NCBI RefSeq assembly: GCF_009877425.1
Contig: NZ_WXEY01000001.1
Location: 62,001 to 126,000, forward strand
DNA from: Heliomicrobium undosum
GTDB taxonomy: Bacteria > Bacillota > Desulfitobacteriia > Heliobacteriales > Heliobacteriaceae
Direction: 5' to 3'
DNA length: 64,000 bases
Shown: positions 26,777-35,861 of the stretch, piece after piece
Numbering within the stretch: position 1 is the first letter of the stretch
Layout: every line of letters starts with the position of its first letter
Notes under the pieces: generated by a model
What the model was told of the DNA's origin: nothing
Databases searched by the model: none
Seen by the model: only the letters and a program-made list of their open reading frames with translations
Made by a program: the position numbers and the translations under genes

Positions 26777-29755
26777 TCAGTCGCGGCGTACGGGATCGTC
26801 TTTTTCAGCAACCCACTTCCTGAGAATCTCCTTCAAGGCGTCCCGGTTGATCGGCTTGCTGATGTAATCATCCATCCCCGCAGCGATGCAACGTTCCCGG
26901 TCTCCCTGCATGGCATTGGCGGTCATGGCGATGATGGGCGTCGCCGGCCCGCCGGCAGACTGAGCAGCGCGGATCATCTGTGTCGCTTCAAATCCATCCA
27001 TCTCCGGCATCTGGCAATCCATCAACACCAGGGCATACTTGCCGGTGGCGCAGGCCTCCACCGCTTCGCGGCCATTGCCGACGGCGTCGGCCTCGAAGCC
27101 GAATTTTTTCAGCAACAAGAGGGCCAGGCGCTGGTTGGCGTGATTGTCTTCCGCCAGCAGGATACGCGGTTGCGGCCCCTCGACGGGCGACGCCGGCGTT
27201 GACGGCGATGGTGATGGTGTTATCGGCGCTTGCGCGATTCGGGTCGTTTGTTGTGTTTGCGGCATTTGTGGTGGCATTTGCAGGGCTTGCGGAATTTGCG
27301 GCGTTTGCTGCGGCGGTGATGATATCGACGGCGGCAGCGGACGCTCCTTTTGCCGCCAGTGATCGCCCTGATCGGGCCCTGGGCCGACCATGGCGCTGGC
27401 GATGCAGTCCAGCAGTTGGGACTGTTTGACCGGCTTGGTCAGGTAGCCGTTGTACCCCTTTTCCAGGGCCTTCTCCCCTTCTTCACGGGCGTTGAAGGCC
27501 GTCACCATGATCAGCTTCGTATTGGCGCTGGGGAACTGGGTCTGCAACTGACGGGCGAAGGCGGTGCTGTCCAGCCCCGGCATCCCCGACTCGACGATGA
27601 CGAGATCATAAGGCGCCTGGGCGGCGGCGGCCTGCTTCAGCCGGTGAACAGCCTCTTCTCCGTCGTCGGTGATCCCCGTCGTCATTCCCCAGGCCGTCAG
27701 ATACTGGCGAAGGCTGTCGCGGCTGCCGCCGCTGGCGCCGACAATCAGGACATGCCGTCCCCGGAGGAACTCTTCTGGTTCCTCTGTTTCCTTTGTTTCC
27801 TCCGATTCCGCCTTCTGACTGCCTTTGGGGAAGGGGATCTCCACCCAAAAGATCGCCCCCTTGCCGAGTTCGCTGTCGACGCCGATCATTCCCCCCATCA
27901 TCTCCACCAGCCGTTTGGAGATGGACAGGCCCAGACCGGTGCCGCCGAATTTGCGGGTCGTCGAGCCGTCGGCTTGGGTGAAGGGACGGAAGAGGCGGCG
28001 ACGGGCTTCTTCGGAGAGGCCGATGCCCGTATCGGAGACCTCAAAGCGCAAGGTGACGCCTTGCTCTGTTTGCGAGAGAACGGACGTGCGCAGCGCCACT
28101 TCCCCCTGGTTGGTGAACTTGATGGCGTTCCCCACGAGGTTGAGCAGGATCTGCCGGATGCGAACGGGATCGCCGAGCAGCAGCGGCGGCGTGCCGGGGT
28201 CGACGAAGGTGTACAGGTTGAGGTTCTTTTCAAAGGCTTTTGAGGCCATCATTTCCCCGATGCTCTCGACCACATTGACCAGGTTGAAACTGGTGAGCTC
28301 CAGTTCCATCTTGCCGGCGTCCATCTTGGAAAAGTCCAGGATGTCATTGATGATGGTCAGCAGCGAATTGGCCGAATCCTGGACGATCAGGCAAAACTCG
28401 CGCTGCTGGGCGTTCAGGGGGGTGTCGAGCAGCAGGCCGGTCATCCCGATGATGGCGTTCATGGGCGTCCGGATCTCATGGCTCATGTTGGCCACGAATT
28501 CCGACTTCAGTTGGTTCGATTTCTCCGCTTCCTCTTTGGCGGCCGTCAGTTCCCGGTTGAGTTTCTCCAGGTGGAGCGTCAACTGGGTTTGCTTTTCAAT
28601 CGACTGCAGCAGTTCCTGCTCGGTCCGCTTTTTTTCAGCCAGGCTGTCCAAAAAGGTGTTGAACCAGCGGATCAAATCGCCGATCTCGTCGCCGGACCCC
28701 TCGGGAAGTCGCTTTTGAACGTCAATCGTCCCTTCGCCGATCTCCTGAAAGGACCGCGTGATCTCTTTGATGGGGGCCACGTTCTGTTTGCTGAAACGGA
28801 AGGCGAAAAAGACGGCAAAAGCGATGGACAAGGCCAGGGCGAGGAGGGTGCTGTCGCGGATGTCGCTCGTCCTGGCGATCAGCTTGTCGATGGGAATGAA
28901 GCTGATCAGTTTCCAGTTGTTCGCGGCAGACCGGCTGTAGGTGATAGACATCTCCTGACCGTCGATGTTCTCGACAAAGGTCTGGATATCGCCGCTATAC
29001 GCCTTTAGCAGTTCCGGGTTGATCTGACTGCCGATCTTGTCTTTGTGCGGGTGAAAGACAATCCGGTCTTGGCTGTCGACGATAATCATGAAGGCGTCTT
29101 TGCCGAAGTTGGTCTGGATGAAGTGATCGTAAAAGGAGTCGACGCTGTAGTTGACCAACAACAGCCCGATCGGTTTTTCGCGCATCGTCTCCGTGTCCAA
29201 CGTCTTGAGCGCCTTGGCCGCCGTGATGACCTTCTTATGTTTGGAGTTGGCGTTGACATTGTCCTCGATGCCGGTCCAGAGGACGGTTTTTTCCGACTGT
29301 AACGTCTGCTGGTAAATCCGGTCTTTCAGATCGGTGCGGATCGCCTGGACGTTCAAGGTGTCCCCCACATGGTAGTGGGCGCCGGCGAGGGAAAAGATGT
29401 CGATGGAGACGAGCCCTTTTAAGTTCGTGTAGCCGCTCAGGATGTAGCCGATCTTCGCCTGTGTGGCCAAACTGGTGTAGTCGTCCGGCCGATTCCCGCG
29501 ATCATCGACGACCGCTTTGATGTCTTCAATGCTGGAGATGTTGGCGATCAGGCTCTCCACTTCTTCCAGCATGCGCCCCATGTAGTCGCGCTGGTTGCTC
29601 ATCAGTTCGCGCGTATAGGCGCTGACCTCTTCCTGGATGATCCGTTTGGACATGCTGAAAGAGACCATCCCCACCACGACAAGGGGGATGATGCTCATCA
29701 GCAGGAGATAGAGGATGAACTTTTGCGTAATGTTCAGGCTCGGCGATTTCTTCAT
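26777..29755 (-). CDS. Membrane hybrid histidine kinase with two receivers
   Basis: 992 residues. Membrane helix (about 12-34), extracytoplasmic dCACHE-like sensor (about 40-300), second helix (about 303-322), HAMP, then HisKA with [21 protein letters not shown] and HATPase with [16 protein letters not shown] and GGTGLGLS. Receiver 1 lacks the acidic pair (VGASGG) and has VIVESGMPG, Glu at the phosphoacceptor position. Receiver 2 is canonical ([17 protein letters not shown]). A Pro/Gln-rich linker joins the receivers. A sugar-binding lipoprotein gene lies 27 bp upstream, so the kinase probably reads the liganded binding protein. Confidence 0.95.
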   Translation of the reverse strand: MKKSPSLNITQKFILYLLLMSIIPLVVVGMVSFSMSKRIIQEEVSAYTRELMSNQRDYMGRMLEEVESLIANISSIEDIKAVVDDRGNRPDDYTSLATQAKIGYILSGYTNLKGLVSIDIFSLAGAHYHVGDTLNVQAIRTDLKDRIYQQTLQSEKTVLWTGIEDNVNANSKHKKVITAAKALKTLDTETMREKPIGLLLVNYSVDSFYDHFIQTNFGKDAFMIIVDSQDRIVFHPHKDKIGSQINPELLKAYSGDIQTFVENIDGQEMSITYSRSAANNWKLISFIPIDKLIARTSDIRDSTLLALALSIAFAVFFAFRFSKQNVAPIKEITRSFQEIGEGTIDVQKRLPEGSGDEIGDLIRWFNTFLDSLAEKKRTEQELLQSIEKQTQLTLHLEKLNRELTAAKEEAEKSNQLKSEFVANMSHEIRTPMNAIIGMTGLLLDTPLNAQQREFCLIVQDSANSLLTIINDILDFSKMDAGKMELELTSFNLVNVVESIGEMMASKAFEKNLNLYTFVDPGTPPLLLGDPVRIRQILLNLVGNAIKFTNQGEVALRTSVLSQTEQGVTLRFEVSDTGIGLSEEARRRLFRPFTQADGSTTRKFGGTGLGLSISKRLVEMMGGMIGVDSELGKGAIFWVEIPFPKGSQKAESEETKETEEPEEFLRGRHVLIVGASGGSRDSLRQYLTAWGMTTGITDDGEEAVHRLKQAAAAQAPYDLVIVESGMPGLDSTAFARQLQTQFPSANTKLIMVTAFNAREEGEKALEKGYNGYLTKPVKQSQLLDCIASAMVGPGPDQGDHWRQKERPLPPSISSPPQQTPQIPQALQMPPQMPQTQQTTRIAQAPITPSPSPSTPASPVEGPQPRILLAEDNHANQRLALLLLKKFGFEADAVGNGREAVEACATGKYALVLMDCQMPEMDGFEATQMIRAAQSAGGPATPIIAMTANAMQGDRERCIAAGMDDYISKPINRDALKEILRKWVAEKDDPVRRD

Positions 29756-29782
29756 CGTTTCCCCGTCCTACAAAAACCAACC

Positions 29783-30787
29783 TTATTCTACGTTGCCGGC
29801 TTGTATCACCTTGACATCGACCATCGTTTCAAGGGGGTTTTTCTCGCCCTGGATTGCTTTGTAGGCGTATTGGATCCCCCTATAGCCCTGGAGGTCGGCC
29901 TGCTGGTCGATGGTCACCTGCATTTTGCCGGCGCGGATGGCTTTTTTCGCTTCATCTAATGCGTCATAGCCGGCGATCAGGACGCCCTTCTTCCCCGTTT
30001 TATCGAGGTATTGAATGGCGCCGAGAGCCATCATGTCATTGGCGCAGAAGATGGCGCCGATGTTGGGATGCCGCTCAAAGAGCTTGGCCGTCACATCATG
30101 GCCTTCGTCGATCTTCCAGTTGGCCGTCTCGGAAGCGACGAGGCGGATGTTGGCGTTTTCCTTGAAAGCCCGCAGCGCCCCGCGCTTGCGCTGTTCGCCG
30201 TTGTCGGCGCCCGGGATACCTTCGAGGATGATCGCCTCTGTGGGCCGGTTGATCTTGTCGCTGATCGCCTTCGCCGACAGGTAGGCGCCCTGCTCGTTGT
30301 TGACGCTGATGAAGGGCACGTCGACGAGGCCCATCTCCTGGGACAGTTTCGGGTTCAACCGGTTGTCGATGTTGACGATGGGAATCTTGGCGTCCTGGGC
30401 CTTCTTGAGCACCGGGATAAGTTCGGTGGAACTGCCGGGGGCAATGACGATGGCGTCCACCTTTTCGCGGATCAACTCATCGACAATGGCGATCTGCTGT
30501 TCGATGGAGGTCTCCTTGGCCCCCACCTTGACGATCAGGTTAACGCCCAGTTCGTTTTCCGCCCGGCGGGCGCCTTTTTCCATCTCGATGAAAAAGGGAT
30601 TGGTCAGGGTCTTCATGACCAGGGCGATCTTCTTCTTCGGCGTCGCTTTGTCGGACTCGGCCTGCTGCGTCTGTCCCTTTTCCTGCACGATCAGGGACTT
30701 GGAACCGCTGTTCGACGGGCCGCCGCACCCAATAAGGGATAGGGAGAGCAAAAACGCGAGAGCGAGGATTATCCCTCTTTTCAGCAT
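29783..30787 (-). CDS. Periplasmic-binding-type sugar-binding lipoprotein
   Basis: 334 residues from ATG 30787, with AGGAAGG eight bases upstream. A lipoprotein signal ends in LSLIGCGG. The body matches the ribose/galactose-binding family (Peripla_BP_4): IALVMKTLTNPFFIEMEKGA, VDAIVIAPGSSTELIPVLKKA, IVNIDNRLN and IFCANDMMALGAI. No sugar permease or ATPase gene is adjacent; instead the hybrid kinase follows by 27 bp, which points to a sensory rather than transport role. Likely ligand is a sugar or an autoinducer-like molecule, not determined. Confidence 0.93.
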   Translation of the reverse strand: MLKRGIILALAFLLSLSLIGCGGPSNSGSKSLIVQEKGQTQQAESDKATPKKKIALVMKTLTNPFFIEMEKGARRAENELGVNLIVKVGAKETSIEQQIAIVDELIREKVDAIVIAPGSSTELIPVLKKAQDAKIPIVNIDNRLNPKLSQEMGLVDVPFISVNNEQGAYLSAKAISDKINRPTEAIILEGIPGADNGEQRKRGALRAFKENANIRLVASETANWKIDEGHDVTAKLFERHPNIGAIFCANDMMALGAIQYLDKTGKKGVLIAGYDALDEAKKAIRAGKMQVTIDQQADLQGYRGIQYAYKAIQGEKNPLETMVDVKVIQAGNVE

Positions 30788-30887
30788 CCCAATCACCTTC
30801 CTAAAACGATTTTTTGAAAAATGGTTCGACGGCGTTGGGCAGATTACCTTCTGTTGGCAGGAATTTTGGGTGTCCCAGAAGGGAGAC

Positions 30888-30915
30888 AAAAAAGCAGGGC
30901 GGTCATTGACCACCC
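30888..30915 (-). terminator. Terminator after the ferredoxin gene
   Basis: Minus-strand stem GGGTGGTCA/TGACCGCCC (one T-G pair) with a minimal loop, then TGCTTTTTT. Confidence 0.8.
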
Positions 30916-30941
30916 TCACTCAAATTGATTTGCATCGCCTT

Positions 30942-31112
30942 TTATTTTGGATTGGGCGCATCGGTGGGACATATATCAAAACAAGCCCCACATTCAATGC
31001 ACCTTGATGGCTCGATTGTATAAGGGCTGCCGGCAGTAATGCAATCTGTCGGACAATCGTTCATGCAAGCGCCACATTCAATGCAACGGTCGGGGTCAAT
31101 GAAGTAAGCCAT
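30942..31112 (-). CDS. 2[4Fe-4S] ferredoxin
   Basis: 56 residues, ATG 31112 to TAA 30942, too short for routine ORF lists. Two cluster motifs, C10-x2-C13-x2-C16-x3-CP and C38-x2-C41-x2-C44-x3-CP (CIECGACMNDCP and CIECGACFDICP), make it a clostridial-type low-potential electron carrier. An additional Cys24 lies after the first motif. AAAGGAG is well placed before the ATG. Heliobacteria use such ferredoxins as acceptors of the type I reaction centre, but nothing here ties this copy to that role. Confidence 0.93.
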   Translation of the reverse strand: MAYFIDPDRCIECGACMNDCPTDCITAGSPYTIEPSRCIECGACFDICPTDAPNPK

Positions 31113-31290
31113 CCTTGTTCATCTCCTTTCATTATATTTGACTTTTTAAGCGAGGGATGTACTTGTCTTTTCGGCATCTCTACACTTTATCCCTGCTTAT
31201 TTTTTATATAACAGTAAGTAATTGTCGTAGATATAAACTTCTGCTGGTGTAAACCTGGCCTGTTATTGGGGCGACGTCTCCGGATGTCTG

Positions 31291-31328
31291 AAAAAATGAG
31301 GAAGCGTTCCACATGTGGACGCTTCCTC
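31291..31328 (-). terminator. Terminator after the frameshifted gene
   Basis: GAGGAAGCGT/ACGCTTCCTC with an inner CCACATGTGG palindrome; the minus strand continues ATTTTTT. Confidence 0.85.
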
Positions 31329-31336
31329 TCGTATTG

Positions 31337-31652
31337 CTACTTTCCGAATACCTTTTCGTTTTGGATGCGGATTTCTTCCTTGGTCATTTTCTTTTTGGGG
31401 TTCACTTTTTCATTGTGCAGTTCCTGTTTTATCTCATCCTGAAAGTTGACATGACGATGGAATCGCTTTCTCCATGGGGGTTGACGAACGACCTTGCCGT
31501 AGTCCACCCTGACCAGGACTTTTTCGGCGCTATAGGGCGTTCGTAAAGATGGTCTGTTCGGTCACAGGGTTTGCTGCCACGGCGTATGCGCCGGCGGCGC
31601 CCAACAGAACGCCTGTGATGAGCAGGCCAACGACTTTCTTTTTCAATGTCAT
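31337..31652 (-). pseudogene. Frameshifted small secreted protein gene
   Basis: From ATG 31652 the frame encodes a signal peptide (MTLKKKVVGLLITGVLLGAA, cleavage after AYA/AVA) and stops after NPVTEQTIFTNAL. One base more or less in the GCCC run near 31540 restores a frame that continues YSAEKVLVRVDYGKVV and a Lys-rich C-terminus to TAG 31337, just before a terminator. The whole would be about 104 residues. Either a recent frameshift, a sequencing error or programmed shifting explains it. The ATG overlaps the stop of the upstream metalloprotease remnant (ATGA), as in an operon. Confidence 0.65.
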
Positions 31653-31879
31653 ACCCATTCAGATGCGGTTGTTTTGTATATGCTGTTGAGCCCATCGATG
31701 TCATCAGCGTCAAGGGTTCGCTTCTTCGTCTCGCCAAGCTTCAGGTACCCATACATCGTCTTCTCTGTATCGGCGCTGTCGTACAGATCGTCTAAACCGA
31801 GCAGGTGTCCCGATTCATGGGTCCAGACGCTCTGCACATCGTAGAATTTTGGATTTGCGAATGCTACGTTTTCTTCAAC
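31649..31879 (-). pseudogene. C-terminal remnant of an M10-type zinc metalloprotease
   Basis: An open stretch of 77 codons encodes NPKFYDVQSVWTHESGHLLG followed by LDDLYD and then TMYGYLKLGE. HESGHLLGLDD is the HExxHxxGxxD zinc motif of matrixins, with a following Met-turn-like TMYG. The upstream sequence has an in-frame TGA and no signal peptide or propeptide, so about two thirds of a normal gene is missing. A GTG at 31837 could start a fragment, but the catalytic domain would be incomplete. Confidence 0.7.
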
Positions 31880-31933
31880 TCACGTACAAATAGCTGTCAA
31901 CGAGGGGCAGAGCGGCGCTTAATGAGATAATCA

Positions 31934-32350
31934 TCAATTTGTCCCTTGCGCCTCTTTACTAAACTTGTCCAGTAAAAAGTGATAAGTTTCATCTAAGATC
32001 CCGTAGTTGCTCTGTATGTTCCGATAAATACGCTTCGCCGCAGTTTCATCATATATGTGGGAGGTTTCGTTACGGTCTTTCAACATCTGCAGCCAAACAT
32101 TTTCGTCCTGAATCCAGCCTACCTTAAAGGCCTGACGTAAGGCCTCTCTGGGAGTGGTTGTTTCAATCCCTTCTAATAACAGCAATCGCTTAAGTGTCTT
32201 CCAGTACAGTTTGATCACAAATTCAAAACGCTGAATCGTTCCATCAATGACTAAGGTGTTTGCTTCAGGTTCTCGCAAGGCCTCCTTCAACCGCTTTAGG
32301 GCGTTGCCCAGATTGAGCAGGCTCTGCGCAGCTTTCTGCTCCTCGCTCAT
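31934..32350 (-). CDS. hepT: HEPN toxin, HepT family (nucleotidyltransferase substrate-binding protein)
   Basis: 138 residues of the HI0074/HepT helical bundle family. The motif DRNETSHIY is Rx4HxY: Arg and His form the RNase active site and the Tyr is the residue that MntA-type antitoxins AMPylate. It is encoded directly after and overlapping mntA by 86 bp. Start at ATG 32350 is chosen over 32374, which lies deep in mntA. The pair is a toxin-antitoxin module that may act in phage defence or plasmid stability. Confidence 0.88.
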   Translation of the reverse strand: MSEEQKAAQSLLNLGNALKRLKEALREPEANTLVIDGTIQRFEFVIKLYWKTLKRLLLLEGIETTTPREALRQAFKVGWIQDENVWLQMLKDRNETSHIYDETAAKRIYRNIQSNYGILDETYHFLLDKFSKEAQGTN

Positions 32351-32636
32351 ACAGCACTTTCCCTTCATTGGCAATTCTGTCCCTCAGCGCATTAGATACC
32401 TCTTCCCAGCGGAGGACGTCGATGGAATACAATGTGTCTGCTTCTTCTACTGCATCCAGTATATCAAACCATTGTCGTTGGGTGGCATCTGGCGCCACGA
32501 TAGCCAGGTCGATATCAGAGCGCTCCTCATGATCGCCTCGGGCTCGGGAGCCAAACAGAATGATTCGTTCGACTTCCGGCCTTTTCTTCAGTTCTTCGAT
32601 TAACCGGTTTACCCCTGGGATGGCGGTCACATTCAT
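32265..32636 (-). CDS. mntA: MNT-type nucleotidyltransferase antitoxin
   Basis: 123 residues. FGSRARGDHEERSDIDLAI contains GSx10DxD, the catalytic motif of minimal nucleotidyltransferases that AMPylate and inactivate HepT. Typical members end near GKVLYE; here the frame runs on for 26 residues over the start of hepT, giving an 86-bp overlap. First gene of the pair on the minus strand. Confident from the motif and partner. Confidence 0.88.
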   Translation of the reverse strand: MNVTAIPGVNRLIEELKKRPEVERIILFGSRARGDHEERSDIDLAIVAPDATQRQWFDILDAVEEADTLYSIDVLRWEEVSNALRDRIANEGKVLYERGAESCAEPAQSGQRPKAVEGGLART

Positions 32637-32720
32637 CTCTGGCTGCCCCCCCCAAGAAAAATCATTTTTTGTATGTCTGCGACCATTACTCGCTATTGCT
32701 AAATCGCTTATCTTGCATTC

Positions 32721-33959
32721 CTAATGGATAGCTATTGTTTTCGTTGCCTCATCCCATGCCACAGCAAACCCTAGTTTTTTCGAGACAACCCCTGCTGGAA
32801 GCATGACCCGACCATCGACGATTTCCGGCGCCACGTCAGTTTTTTCCTCTACGCCGTTTACGAAGATTGCGGGTTTATCAACGGTCATTTGGAGAGTCTT
32901 CGCACCATCGATCAGCGAAACCGTCTGATCCGTTTCGTTCCACCGGATATTATTGCCGGTGATGCCCAGTGCGTCGGCGAGATAACGCAGCGGCACGTAT
33001 GCGCGATTGTCTTTGATGTAGGGGGCCACATCCATAGTCTTTTGTAGTTCCGATATGTTGTAGTCGTTGCGACCGATATAAAAAATCACCATTCCTCGAC
33101 TTTTGGGAAGTGGGATGTCCACATACTCGTCCACAGCGGCCGACACCGACTGTTCCCATCTTTGCTGCTGGTGATCATGTCCAGCCAAACGGTATACGGG
33201 AAGGACTCTATTGTTGTCCGAACTGACGTAATAGGCCAGTTCAATGTTCTCCGGGGTGACGTTTCGGGGAAGAGTACCATTAGGTAACTGGGCAACAACC
33301 CCGTGAACCGGCTTCACCTTGGTTTTGCCTGCCTGATGGAAGGCTTTCATGCTGACAATAAAACGGTCAATTCGCCCATCGTCACCCACAGTGACAGACG
33401 TATTCGCTCCCGGACCGGTTAGCTGGAGGCCATCCCATTGTTGCGCAAAGCCGATTGTCATGCCAGTCCTGAATTGTTTACCGGGGGTTCTATCGTCTCC
33501 GCCTGCAGCCATGTCGTAATCGATATGTAGTACGTTTTGTTCTGTTAATTGCAATCCGATCCGGTTGAGGAAATCGAGAGCGATCCTCGTCCCCTCGGCT
33601 TCATCGGGAAGAACCGCTTTTTGCGGGTTTTCGGTAACCCGCCTGATGTACTGGAGTGTGCCCGTTGCTTCATTGTAGAGGAGTGATTTTGTTCTTTCTT
33701 CGCCTAGGTTCTCGGCTATTTTTTCTATCTCGGCCGCAGACAAGGGGATAGGCATCCATTCATAGACGGTACAAGCTTCCATGGCTTCTGGGTTGGCCGT
33801 CTCGTTGCCAAGAGACAAATCCGGTGAAATCGCATACGCCCCATAGATCGCAAAAACGGCCAGGAGCAGAGTCATCCCCTTTTGCGCTTTCCTTCGAAAA
33901 AAGGACATTCGGTTTCGCTGATTAACCGGGCTTTGCGCCGTTTTTCTTTCGTTAGGCAT
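32721..33959 (-). CDS. Secreted stalk-domain (copper amine oxidase N-like) protein
   Basis: 412 residues. A basic N-terminus with one hydrophobic segment (about 28-47) is a signal anchor. The middle (about 70-290) resembles the YcdB/PepSY-like repeats seen in Firmicute envelope proteins. The end (about 300-412) has two stalk units with APYIKDNRAYVPLRYLADALG, WNETDQTVSL and VDGRVMLPAGVVSKKLG, the Cu_amine_oxidN1 pattern used as a wall-binding or assembly stalk. No catalytic residues are recognised. It lies in a lower-GC accessory patch. Confidence 0.8.
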   Translation of the reverse strand: MPNERKTAQSPVNQRNRMSFFRRKAQKGMTLLLAVFAIYGAYAISPDLSLGNETANPEAMEACTVYEWMPIPLSAAEIEKIAENLGEERTKSLLYNEATGTLQYIRRVTENPQKAVLPDEAEGTRIALDFLNRIGLQLTEQNVLHIDYDMAAGGDDRTPGKQFRTGMTIGFAQQWDGLQLTGPGANTSVTVGDDGRIDRFIVSMKAFHQAGKTKVKPVHGVVAQLPNGTLPRNVTPENIELAYYVSSDNNRVLPVYRLAGHDHQQQRWEQSVSAAVDEYVDIPLPKSRGMVIFYIGRNDYNISELQKTMDVAPYIKDNRAYVPLRYLADALGITGNNIRWNETDQTVSLIDGAKTLQMTVDKPAIFVNGVEEKTDVAPEIVDGRVMLPAGVVSKKLGFAVAWDEATKTIAIH

Positions 33960-33990
33960 ATGGCACAGTCCTTTCTACAGAAATTTTCCC

Positions 33991-34101
33991 ATTTCAGTCC
34001 CCTATTGCTTGGGTCATCTGTTGAAACCGTGCCTTGACCAGCCATACCATGCCTGCCAGAAAAAGTTTCAGTCCCCTATTCCTCGGGTCATCTGTTGAAA
34101 C
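33991..34101 (-). CRISPR. Minimal CRISPR array: two repeats, one spacer
   Basis: A 37-nt repeat at 34065-34101, read on the minus strand, begins GTTTCAACAGATGACCC and ends GGGGACTGAAAC, the GTTTC...GAAAC ends of many type I/III repeats. A second copy at 33991-34027 has three differences, including the final base, as expected for a degenerate terminal repeat. The spacer between them is 37 nt (34028-34064). The degenerate copy puts the leader on the right. No cas gene lies in the window. Two repeats are weak statistics, but ends, lengths and spacing all fit. Confidence 0.6.
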
Positions 34102-34284
34102 CGCACGGGGTCAACTCGCAAAAACCTAGTAAAATCAAGCCTCCTAAGCCCTTCTCCCTCCTCGAAAACCGCCCATTTTTTCGAAAGGGCCACTTCTGCA
34201 CGAAAACCCCCACCCTTTGCGAAAACACCATGTTTTGGAAAACCCATTTTGCCATCGTTTTTCGTCCACATTGGGGCATTACCT
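34102..34284 (-). other. Probable CRISPR leader / gene-free stretch
   Basis: The 183 bp beside the intact repeat have no gene. On the minus strand they carry recurring GGTTTTCG/TTTTGCGA words (about every 25-40 bases), a composition often seen in CRISPR leaders. No clear promoter can be defined. Confidence 0.35.
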
Positions 34285-34596
34285 TTATATGTTGCTCAAC
34301 TTCTCCTCCACCGCCCGAACTTTCCCTTCCATGGACAGCGGCTTGTCCCGGCGGTCATCGATGCGGATCGTCGTTGACACCCGCAGGGCGCCGGCTGTAA
34401 AGGGCGCTTCATGCATTTTTCGGACGACCTCGACCACTCGGTCCAGTTCCCCCTCAATCACCGTCGACATCGGCGTCAACTGGTATCGGATCCCTTCAGC
34501 CTCCCGGAGCAACTGGTGGCAATCCGCCACATAGCGGCTGAGGCTCGGCGATCCGGTTCCTAGCGGAACAACGGTCACTTCAGCGATTACCGGCAT
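34285..34596 (-). CDS. MTH1187-family thiamine-binding protein
   Basis: 103 residues, the usual size of this ferredoxin-like-fold family (PF01910). [45 protein letters not shown] and [15 protein letters not shown] are family signatures. Members bind thiamine or its pyrimidine and form tetramers. Start at ATG 34596 aligns with the family; an ATG two codons earlier (34602) is equally close to GGAGGG. No thiamine transport gene is adjacent. Confidence 0.9.
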   Translation of the reverse strand: MPVIAEVTVVPLGTGSPSLSRYVADCHQLLREAEGIRYQLTPMSTVIEGELDRVVEVVRKMHEAPFTAGALRVSTTIRIDDRRDKPLSMEGKVRAVEEKLSNI

Positions 34597-34654
34597 CGTC
34601 ATCCTTCCCTCCCCGTGGATTTTCGCAAAGGCCCTGTTTACTCCAACTCGCTCC

Positions 34655-34879
34655 CTACCCCTGCCGGTGTGGGCACCCGCATCCGCCCGCCGGCTTTTCC
34701 ATCTCTTCGATGCTATTTCCCAGGCGCACCTGGATGCCGACCCAGTTTGATACCGGCCCCGCTTCCTCCAAGTCATTGAATTGGACGAGCAATTCGTTTC
34801 CTTTGATCACACTCGCTTGAAACCGTTTGTCTCGCAGCAAGAGGTCCGAAACAAGCCCCGCCATTTCCTGGCTGTCCAT
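34655..34879 (-). CDS. Small hypothetical protein with C-terminal Cys-Gly motif
   Basis: 74 residues. [26 protein letters not shown] resembles a small alpha/beta domain, and the C-terminus [10 protein letters not shown] could bind a metal. GGGAGGAA lies seven bases before ATG 34879. It precedes the thiamine-binding protein by 58 bp on the same strand. Not recognised. Confidence 0.6.
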   Translation of the reverse strand: MDSQEMAGLVSDLLLRDKRFQASVIKGNELLVQFNDLEEAGPVSNWVGIQVRLGNSIEEMEKPAGGCGCPHRQG

Positions 34880-35045
34880 TCGATCATTCCTCCCTTTTCA
34901 TGGAAATCCTTCACCTCAAGCGGAAAAATCGCCTCTCTTTATTCATCCCTCTTAATCTGGATTCACCCTCCTCACCAAGCGAAAATTCGCTCCCGTTGTA
35001 TTCAGCCTGTCCACTTCCATCCGTTAAATATCCCGCTTCGGCGCC

Positions 35046-35780
35046 CTACTTCTCAATCAAGTGCTTCCAGTACCGCGCTGGCATGCACCGCCGCTGCAAG
35101 CGCGGGTTGATCCGACCAGTAATCGCCACGCTCCGGAAATAGTCGCGCCAGAGATCCTGGTACACCTCTTCCACTGTCGCCTGCGAAAAGTCAGCCCTGT
35201 CGTCCAGTTCGGTCAGGATCCACTCCTTCTGGTTGTACAGGGCCGCCAGCCCCCGCCGAAGATCATGGATGATCCAGTTCTGGTCGCCGAGCCGATCGGT
35301 AAAATGGGGGGCCAGCAGCCCGGTGATGTTGTGATCGGGCTCCATGGGCGCGTAGTAGATGTTACCTTTTAATAGGCGAAAGCGGAGCAACCCGAGCATG
35401 CGGTGCCGTTCCGTCCGCACCTTCTGGCTTAAGCGGTGGACCCGCAGCACCCGCTCGTCGGTCAGGTGAGCGTCCACGGCGGCGCCCATGCGAAAGCCGA
35501 GGCGAAGGTATTCATAGATCGCCTTTTCCATCCCCGGCAATTCAGACAGGAAAGCATAAGCCGTGTGGCGGCGGGCATCGGGCGAGATTTTGGCCGCCAT
35601 GGCCGTGAAGACCTTTTCCGCCTTTTCCGGATCGGTGGCGATCTCCACCTCCTCGGCGAAGAGATTCGTCTCAGCGCACCCGGACGGGCGGATATCGTCA
35701 GGGACCTGCCGGCGATAATAGGCCTCATAGATAGCCGTCAGCAAACCATCGAACTCGCCATCGTAACGGTAATGGAGCAT
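35046..35780 (-). CDS. TIGR03915/DUF4130-type protein, putative DNA-repair partner
   Basis: 244 residues. YRYDGEFDGLLTAIYEAYYRR at the N-terminus, RVHRLSQKVRTERHRMLGLLRF and YYAPMEPDHNITGLLAPHFTDRL identify the family. In most genomes it is encoded beside a radical-SAM protein and a helix-hairpin-helix domain, and the pair is proposed to act in DNA repair. No radical-SAM gene is in this window near it, so the partner must be elsewhere. The function is inferred from family context only. Confidence 0.85.
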   Translation of the reverse strand: MLHYRYDGEFDGLLTAIYEAYYRRQVPDDIRPSGCAETNLFAEEVEIATDPEKAEKVFTAMAAKISPDARRHTAYAFLSELPGMEKAIYEYLRLGFRMGAAVDAHLTDERVLRVHRLSQKVRTERHRMLGLLRFRLLKGNIYYAPMEPDHNITGLLAPHFTDRLGDQNWIIHDLRRGLAALYNQKEWILTELDDRADFSQATVEEVYQDLWRDYFRSVAITGRINPRLQRRCMPARYWKHLIEK

Positions 35781-35861
35781 CCCTATCTTAACCCCTTGCT
35801 GCGATTACTCCTTCGAACCGGCATACTCTTTCGGGCCACGTTCGTCTATGCCCGTCACAAC

